Shown piece by piece: positions 47,501 through 56,500 of a stretch of 64,000 bases of DNA. The notes under the pieces are model-generated. The model was not told where the DNA came from. It worked only from the letters and a program-made list of their open reading frames with translations, and made no database searches. The stretch comes from Nephrocerus scutellatus (Eukaryota; Arthropoda; Insecta; Diptera; Pipunculidae), in contig OX352763.1 in the NCBI GenBank assembly GCA_947095585.1, positions 104,697,908-104,761,907 on the forward strand. The letters run 5' to 3'. The translations under genes and the position numbers were made by a program. How positions within the stretch are numbered: position 1 is the stretch's first letter; each line of letters starts with the position of its first letter.

Positions 47501-50500
47501 ACATTACACTTCTCAAGGTAGAGTGTAATTCTTTTTTTTTTGCTTTTGCTGTTGCTGCTTCACTTCGGTCACACTGATGTACAATATGTTGGTACATAAA
47601 AACTACAGTCGGTAGTTACAGACCCGGTATTTAGTGAATTTTAAAGCCATCAGGTTTCTTGTCATATTTTTTGAGTTTTTTTGTTACATTGGTACGAACG
47701 TAACTGTTGCAATGTCAATAAACTAATATAACTGATTAACGTTTTTAAGTTTCAGTGCTTCCAATGTTGAACAACTGTTGATAAGATCGTGGGTGGGTTC
47801 GCAATGTAGCAACAGTAGATAAGACTGAGGAAGGCGTCACTGGGCTAAGCATATTCTTATAAAGTCCACCAAAGGTCTAGAGCCACTTTAAGCTTCGGAG
47901 GTGAGTGTATAACACTCCAAACTAGGACAGCGCAACCGGTTAAACGTCGGACTTGCAACACACTCCGAGAACCAAAGCTAAAGTCACAGTCGTCATTAGT
48001 CACACCGTCAAGCAGAAGACGTCGCAGTCACCTGAAACATTTACAGTCACAGAATCTGCTACATTATGGAACACAAAAGTTGACGAAAGTAACCTCTTTC
48101 TAAAACAGCACAGTACAAAAATTGACGTGCTACATCGCAACCTTCAAGTGTTACCCACTTCAGTCAGAACTTCCACCAGAGGTTGCCACAGATGCCCTAA
48201 CAGTCAGCATTTCCTGTTTCTGTCACCAGAAACAACCCGCAGTCAGAGAATATGTCGTCAAGAAATTAAGCAGCCGCTATTAACCATAGCCGTGGATTAA
48301 TTCGAAAGTCAACTAAACCACCGCAGTCGCTACAGCTGCCAGAGCCATCACAGTTATCGCAGTCATTACAGTCGTCATAGTCGTCACAATCGCCACAGAC
48401 ATCAAAGCACCTATTACCTGCAATATTGACGACAGTATCAAAAGAAATCAATACAGAAAGGAGCGGCAACGAATACCCTAATAAAGCCAATTTTTGAGCA
48501 ACGGGAACAGCTGATGAGGTCGACAAACTCCAGGCGATCGGAATCCAAACACCGAAGGGAAACAACAACAACAATTGGACGAGCAACAAAAAAATGCACT
48601 AACAACAATGCGCAGAGCATTACAAGACAGCCGAGTAAGGGCCTTCACTTTACACTTAACGTTAGAATTTCCTTACGATTGAACGGTTCAAGAGCGAGAA
48701 TTCCCTCACAATTGAACGGCTCAAGAGCGAAGTCCTTGTCTTCACATACACGCTTAACGCTATAATTTCGTCATGATTGAATAGCTCAAGAGCGAAGTAC
48801 TTCCCTTCACATCCACGCTTAACGCTAGAATTTCGTCATGATTGAAAGGCTCAAGAGCGAAGTCCTTGCGTTCACATCCACGTTTAACGCTAAAATTCCT
48901 TCACGATTGAACGGCTCAAGAGCGAAGTCCTTGCCTTCATATACACGCTTAACGCTAGAACTCACTGACAATTGAATGGCTTAAAAGCGAAGTCCTTGGC
49001 TTCACTTCCACGCTTCACGCTAGAATTCCCTCACAATTGAACGGCTCAAGAGCGAAGTCCTTGCCTTCACATCCACGCTTAACGCTAGAATTCTCTCACA
49101 ATTGAACGGCTCAAGAGCGAAGCCCTTGCCTTCACATCCACGCTTAACGCTAGAATTTCCTTACGATTGAACGGTTCAAGAGCGAGAATTCCCTCACAAT
49201 TGAACGGCTCAAGAGCGAAGTCCTTGTCTTCACATACACGCTTAACGCTATAATTTCCTCACGATTGAATAGCTCAAGAGCGAAGTACTTCCCTTCACAT
49301 CCACGCTTAACGCTAGAATTTCGTAATGATTGAAAGGCTCAAGAGCGAAGTCCTTGCGTTCACATCCACGCTTAACGCTAAAATTCCTTCACGATTGAAC
49401 GGCTCAAGAGCGAAGTCCTTGCCTTCATATACACGCTTAACACTAGAACTCACTGACAATTGAATGGCTTAAAAACGAAGTCCTTGGCTTCACTTCCACG
49501 CTTCACGCTAGAATTCCCTCACAATTGAATGGCTTAAGAGCGAAGTTCTTGGCTTCACTTCCACGCTTCACGCTAGAATTCCCTCACAATTGAACGGCTC
49601 AAGAGCGAAGCCCTTGCCTTCACATCCACGCTTAACGCTAGAATTTCCTCACGATTGAATAGCTCAAGAGCGAAGTACTTCCCTTCACATCCACGTTTAA
49701 CGCTAGAATTTCGTCTTGATTGAAAGGCTCAAGAGCGAAGTCCTTGCGTTCACATCCACGCTTAACGCTAGAATTTCCTCACGATTGAATAGCTCAAGAG
49801 CGAAGTACTTCCCTTCACATCCACGTTTAACGCTAGAATTTCGTCTTGATTGAAAGGCTCAAGAGCGAAGTCCTTGCGTTCACATCCACGCTTAACGCTA
49901 AAATTCCTTCACGATTGAACGGCTCAAGAGCGAAGTCCTTGCCTTCATATCCACGCTTCACGCTAGAATTCCCTCACAATTGAATGGCTTAAGAGCGAAG
50001 TCCTTGGCTTCACTTTCACGCTTCACGGTAGAATTCCCTCACAATTGAGCGGCTTAAGAGCGAAGTCCTTGCCTTAATTTCCACGCTTAACGCTAAAATT
50101 CCTTCACGATTGAACGGCTCAAGAGCAATGTCCTTGCCTTCATATCCACGCTTAACGCTAGAACTCCCTGACAATTGAATGGCTTAAGAGCGAAGTTCTT
50201 GGCTTCACTTCCACGCTTCACGCTAGAATTCCCTCACAATTGAACGGCTCAAGAGCGAAGCCCTTGCCTTCACATCCACGCTTAACGCTAAAATTTCCTC
50301 ACGATTGAATAGCTCAAGAGCGAAGTACTTCCCTTCACATCCACGTTTAACGCTAGAATTTCGTCTTGATTGAAAGGCTCAAGAGCGAAGTCCTTGCGTT
50401 CACATCCACGCTTAACGCTAAAATTCCTTCACGATTGAACGGCTCAAGAGCGAAGTCCTTGCCTTCATATCCACGCTTCACGCTAGAATTCCCTCACAAT

Positions 50501-53500
50501 TGAATGGCTTAAGAGCGAAGTCCTTGGCTTCACTTCCACGCTTCACGGTAGAATTCCCTCACAATTGAGCGGCTTAAGAGCGAAGTCCTTGCCTTAATTT
50601 CCACGCTTAACGCTAAAATTCCTTCACGATTGAACGGCTCAAGAGCAATGTCCTTGCCTTCATATCCACGCTTAACGCTAGAACTCCCTGACAATTGAAT
50701 GGCTTAAGAGCGAAGTCCTTGGCTTCACTTCCACGCTTCACGCTAAAATTCCTTCACGATTGAACGGCTCAAGAGCAATGTCCTTGCCTTCATATCCACG
50801 CTTAACGCTAGAACTCCCTGACAATTGAATGGCTTAAGAGCGAAGTCCTTGGCTTCACTTCCACGCTTCACGCTAGAATTTCCTCACGATTGAACGGCTT
50901 AAGAGCGAAGTCCTTGCCTTCACTTCCACGCGAAATGCCAGTACTCCTCATAAGTGCGTCACCCGTCGAATATCACCTAAGGCGTGCCTTGGATGACCCC
51001 CGCCATTTCTCATGCCATAGTTCTTAGGGATCTATCCTTTCGTGCCTTCAATGTATAACGTTCTGATATCTGTTGGAGAAGTTACTGCAAGTACCGTTAC
51101 AAAATTACTTCATTAATAAGATGCTCTAATTGAAGGTTTGGTACTTATTTAATACGAACATCCAAAGCTTCTTTGGCGTAAAATCCGTAATATTGGCATT
51201 GTCACTGATCCTCATTCCAATCTATGTAATCTTGCTCCTGAATCCATCAATTCATACTTTGCTTCCCAACTTAAAGCCCTAATATCGAGCCTAGTAGTAC
51301 CTCGCAGACTCACTCTTTAAGCAATGTTAGTCTTGATGAGCTATGGCAAGCAGTATCATCGATTACCTCCAACTCCACTGGCATCGACGGCATCCCAATA
51401 AGATTTGTAAAATTAGTATTTCCTCTCTACGCTAGACACCTTTTGCATATTATGAACTTCGTACTCAAAATCTCTTCTTTTTCATCAGTTTGGAAACAGG
51501 CCCTCATCATCCCTATCCCAAAAAAAAAACGTTCCCCGAATATCACTGATCTTAGGCCTATTGGCGTCCTTCTTGCCTTATCAAAGAAATGTGAGCGCCT
51601 TATCAAAGATCTTGCTACGCTTCTGAACAAGAGCACTTACCTTTATTATTTTCAAAGTAAATTTAGGAAATTTCATAGTTTCTTTCAAGTTTCAGTTTTT
51701 AAAGAGTTTTTGAAGTAGAGGTATACAAAGCTGTAAAAGACATAAAATCGGAAGCTATTGGATTAGACAATATGCATCCTAAGTTTGTTAAAATTATTCT
51801 CATTTTTATAACTCCTTTCCTGACACACATTTTTAATACCATCCAAACAAAGTCTTGTTATCCAAAATTATGGAAAGCTTCAAAAATAATTCCAATTCTG
51901 AAGAAGTCAAGCAAACAACAAAAAGAATACCGACCAATTTCTATCCTACCTTTCATCTCCAAAGCATTTGAAAAAATTATGAGTCGACAAATTATGACGT
52001 TTTTGGAAACCCATAGCCTGATAACACCGACGCAATCTGGTTTCAGACCAAAACACAGCTGCACAACTGCGCTTCTTCAAATAACTGAGGACATATGGCA
52101 GCAAATTGATAACAATTTAGTTACAACTCTGGTTTTACTGGATTTCTCCAAAGCGTTTGACACTGTCTCGCATAATATACTTTTGAAAAAGCTTAAGAAT
52201 TTTTTCTTTTTCGAAAACTCAGCTTTAACGCTTCTTGGACAGTACCTTAGCCACAGAACTCAAGCAGTTTATGCGAATTGCAGACTATCTGATTTTCTCC
52301 CCACCGCTACTGGTGTGCCCCAGGGATCAATATTGGGACCACTCTTGTTCACGCTATTCAACAACTACCTTCCCCCTATACTCAAGTATTGTAATATTCA
52401 TATGTACGCAGACGAGGTGCAAATTCATTTAAGCTACCGATTTGGCATGGTTGAATATGCAACGGCCAGAATAAATTAGGATCTGATGAGTATAGCACAG
52501 TGGTCTAGAGAAAATCACCTTAAACTTAATGCTAATAAATGTCAGGCAATTGTTATTAGTAATACTGCTATTGATATGTCATACCTGCCATCTGCCAAGT
52601 ATCGAACTTGAGGGGAAAACTTTGAACAACGTTAAAACAGTAAAAAATTTAGGGGTTATTTTTAACCAAACACTATCGTGGCACAATCATCTGGCTAACT
52701 CAGTTGGTCGAATCTATGCTGCTCTGCGGGTTTTATGTATTGCTGGAATTTGCCTTCCAGTCTCAACAAAAATGATACTAGCCAAAACTCTTGTTCTGCC
52801 AACCCTTTTCTACGGAAGTCCTATTTTTTGCTTTTGTTTGGATAGTGCAAACAAGCGCAAGTTCCAAGTAGTGTTCAATAACATTGTTCGTTTTATTTAT
52901 GGATTACGTCGCTTCGATTATGTTTCGGTACATGCAGGTAGTGTTTTTAATATGCCTCTAATTATCTTTCGAGAAACTAATTTTCCCAGTATCACAAAGA
53001 AGTAATATTCTAATTGTCTCAACCTTTAGATATAGAAACTCTAAGAATCAGTTTTTGTACATGCTGTTGGCCTCTGGAACTCCCTGCCGGCGAACTTGAG
53101 GGGTCTGAACTGCTATATTTCCTTTGAAAACTCTTTAAAAAACCTATAAAAATGCTGAAACTATTTCTAAAACATTGATTATCATTGAAAATTTCAATAT
53201 TTTTACATAATGTATAATAACTTCAATAACTTCTATAAATAATATTTCAGTTAATATATTTTTTTTTCTCTCTTTGAAATTTCAATTAAATTTTAAATTA
53301 AATCCATACATTATAAGTATTATAAATAAGACACTTTGTTTTAAAATGCTTATAAATTCAATAAATAAATACAAATACATATACTTCTACCATGCTAGAT
53401 ATTACGGAAATACCGACCTCAACATGGTCATTGGTCACTATCCTTCTGCTCCTGGATTTCTCTGAAGCTTTTGACAGCATACATCATAGTACACTATTTT

Positions 53501-56500
53501 CTAAGCTAACTAATGTCTTAAATTTTTCTACCTTGGCTGTTAAGCTAAACCGTTCCTTTCTCTCCGATAGATCCCAATGCACAGGTATAGGTGATACTAG
53601 ATCCTCGTTTTTGCCTATTTTTAAAGGAGTTCCTCAAGGTACCATCCTAGGACCCTTACTGTTCCGTCTATTCATCAATGATCTTCCGTTTACCCTAAAC
53701 CATTGTCTGGTCCATTTCTTTGCTGCTGACGTTCTAATTATCCATGCTGCCAAAATTAAAGACTCCAAATTGGTACACTGCCTCATTTTATATACGGAGC
53801 CGAATTATATTCCGGCACTACCGTAAATAATATTCATCTTCTTAAACTGTGCTTAAATGCTTGCGTACGATTCGTTCACTCCCTAAAAAAACATGATCAC
53901 ATCTCTAACCCTGCGTTTGATTTCCTGGGAACTTTCCCGAGCTTCCTTAGCCTTAGGACCTTCTTTTCCTTTCTTCCTTCCTTTTTAAAATCATTCAAAG
54001 ACGCTCACCTAATCATCTTCTCTCTAACCTCAGATTTGCGCTCTCATCCAGGACACAACACCTTATTCTTTCCTCACACTCCCATAACTCAATGGAGCAA
54101 TCTTTCATCATAAGAGCCGCTCGTCTGTGAAATACCCTGCCTTGAAACATAAGAAAACACTTTTCCGTTTTCACCTTTAATAACCAAGCTCGTAATCATC
54201 TAAGCTATAGTCATATTATGCCTACTGATCATCCCGTTTCTCATTATACTGATTTACGATATTCCCCACTATTAGGATCCGCGCTCGCTCACTTCACCTC
54301 ACCATTCCAACAAGATAGTTGTCCGATTCGACGTTCGTACCGTCATCAGGTTCGGGTTGTGGCGGCGGTCTATCAACACGTGGTCTATTTGGTTGCGAGT
54401 GGCTCCATCACGAGATATCCAGGTGGCTTTGTGGATATTTTTACGCGCAAACCTTGTACTCGCAACGACCAAATAGTTAACTGCTTCCATCTCTATGACT
54501 CATTGTCCATTGTTGTTAGTAGTCTAGGGTAAGCTATGTAAGCCAATGTACTGCCTAAACACTTGCTCCCTACCTATTCTGGCATTCAAATCGCCCAGAA
54601 TGATTTTTACGTCATACTGGGGACAGGCATGGAGTTTCCGTTCGACTGATTCAAAGAATTTGTCTTTGGAATCCTTCTAGGGAATCCACCGTAGGTGCGT
54701 GAACGTTAATGAGGCTTTTGTTTTTAAGTCTGCCCCACACGCGAAGTGTTCACAGCCGTTCATTAACTGCTTTAAAGCCGATAAGGGTAAGTTTCATTAT
54801 TTTGCTGACTAGAAACTCTACCCCGAGCACATGATGTCTTGCATGACAGATGTAATATATGTCATACTCTGATTTTTGTAGGACACCATATCCCGTCCAC
54901 CGTAACTCCTGAATTGATTTTATGTCAGCATTATATTTGGACAGGGTATCGGCTAGCTGCTGTGCAGCTCAAGCTCTATACAGTGAGCGTACTTTCCATG
55001 AGAAAACTCTTAAATCGTTTAGCCGTTTTCGTTGCCGTGGTCGTCGTCTTTCATCAGTGTATCCGAGGCTGATTTTGGGTTCCGTAATAAAAGTTTTTTT
55101 GCGGGCCAGGTTATTGGCCTCGCGCCAACCTTACTTTGAAGGGACTATCCCGATCATTTAGCTTTTCCTGTATTTGCCGGCGGCACTTCCACCAGTCAGA
55201 GATAGTTACGGCCATCTGCAATTATAGAGCATTCTGTGTTATTCGCCCTATTCTGCTGATGACTGACCGCCAATGGCAATCTATAGACTAGTTTAAAAGT
55301 CAAGAAAACTGCAACTATCTTATCGCATACCCGAGATATCCTATTGGAATAATGGGGCGTCCCGGTTGAAAAACATACAAACATTTTGTAAATTGAATTC
55401 AGTTAGGAAAAAATTTAATTAAGACAATTTTTCGAGATAATTCCGTTGGATATTAAAATTTAAAAAAAAAAATAAAACTTTTTGTTTTTGTCGTCCTGAG
55501 AGTCAATAATAAATGGCGTATTTAATTTTCTTTCTTAAGAGGCCAACCTTGTATATGTGTATGTTCTAAAAATTTATAGAGTGGAACATTGCAAGGGTAA
55601 AACCACATTTCCTCCCATTGAAACGTTGTGTTTAGGGGTTGAAATAGACAACTCCCCCTTCTCAAACGATGAAACCAAAAACAAATCTTTTCGTTATTTT
55701 TTTACTTATTCTAAAACACCTCGTATATTGCTATATAAGCAAAAATATAAACCCCAAAGTTCGTTTTATTAGAATAAAATCACAAATTTTTTGTCTCAAC
55801 AAGCGCACCAACCAAAACGATGGCGACGTTTACACTTAAATACTCTTGAGGAAAATCGATTTTCCCTTATATGCTAAATTGCCATTATTATAGGCTCTAT
55901 TAATATTGTTCAGAGGCTTTAAATACAATGCATATACACGACACACGATGAGAACAAATTATCCTTTCAATCAGAATTTATCACTGCGTTGTTAGAAAAT
56001 CTGTGCCTTTCATATATGCATGCATATGACTGTACATAGAATAGAATGTTAAGCTATCTTTTTGCCTCCTCATCGTCCTCGTACCTAGAGTCGTTATCGT
56101 CAAACATCCTGAAGCCGGACGTTAAATATTGTTTGTCGTTCGTTCTATTTTTTTTTCTTCCATGTCGACAATAGCCTTGAACTGCAATCCATCCAACTGA
56201 AACCAAATCATCCATCCATCCAAGCCAGGAGAACTCAACCCTACCCGTCCTAACCGAAATCGCCCGTGACCGACCAATCTACGGGCGTAAAAACAAACAA
56301 AAACAAAAAACACCAAAATATACTATATAATCGACAGAAAAACAACAACAACTACAAAATAAACAAATGGCGCGCAGCTCGCAGCTAATTTAAAATTCTA
56401 TTCGGTTGCCTTGTAGCCAACGTTTTCCAGCCATTGGCCAAGTCAACAACAAAATAGGGAGCAAAATAATTATGAAAACATCTGCGCTTACTTTCGGGCA

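Noticed and set aside
47953..48300. 115-codon plus-strand open frame
   Set aside because: Lies in the same degenerate word repeat; no recognisable domain and no splice context.
48266..48589. Minus-strand frame with a hydrophobic N-terminus and a Cys/Asp-rich repeat ([16 protein letters not shown])
   Set aside because: No ATG; the Cys/Asp pattern is the direct translation of the CAGTCR word repeat and the hydrophobic part that of an AAC run. It looked like a small secreted protein but has no other support.
48640..50933. CRISPR-like array
   Set aside because: Units are contiguous 65-bp monomers without constant repeats and unique spacers, in a eukaryotic intron. It is a satellite.
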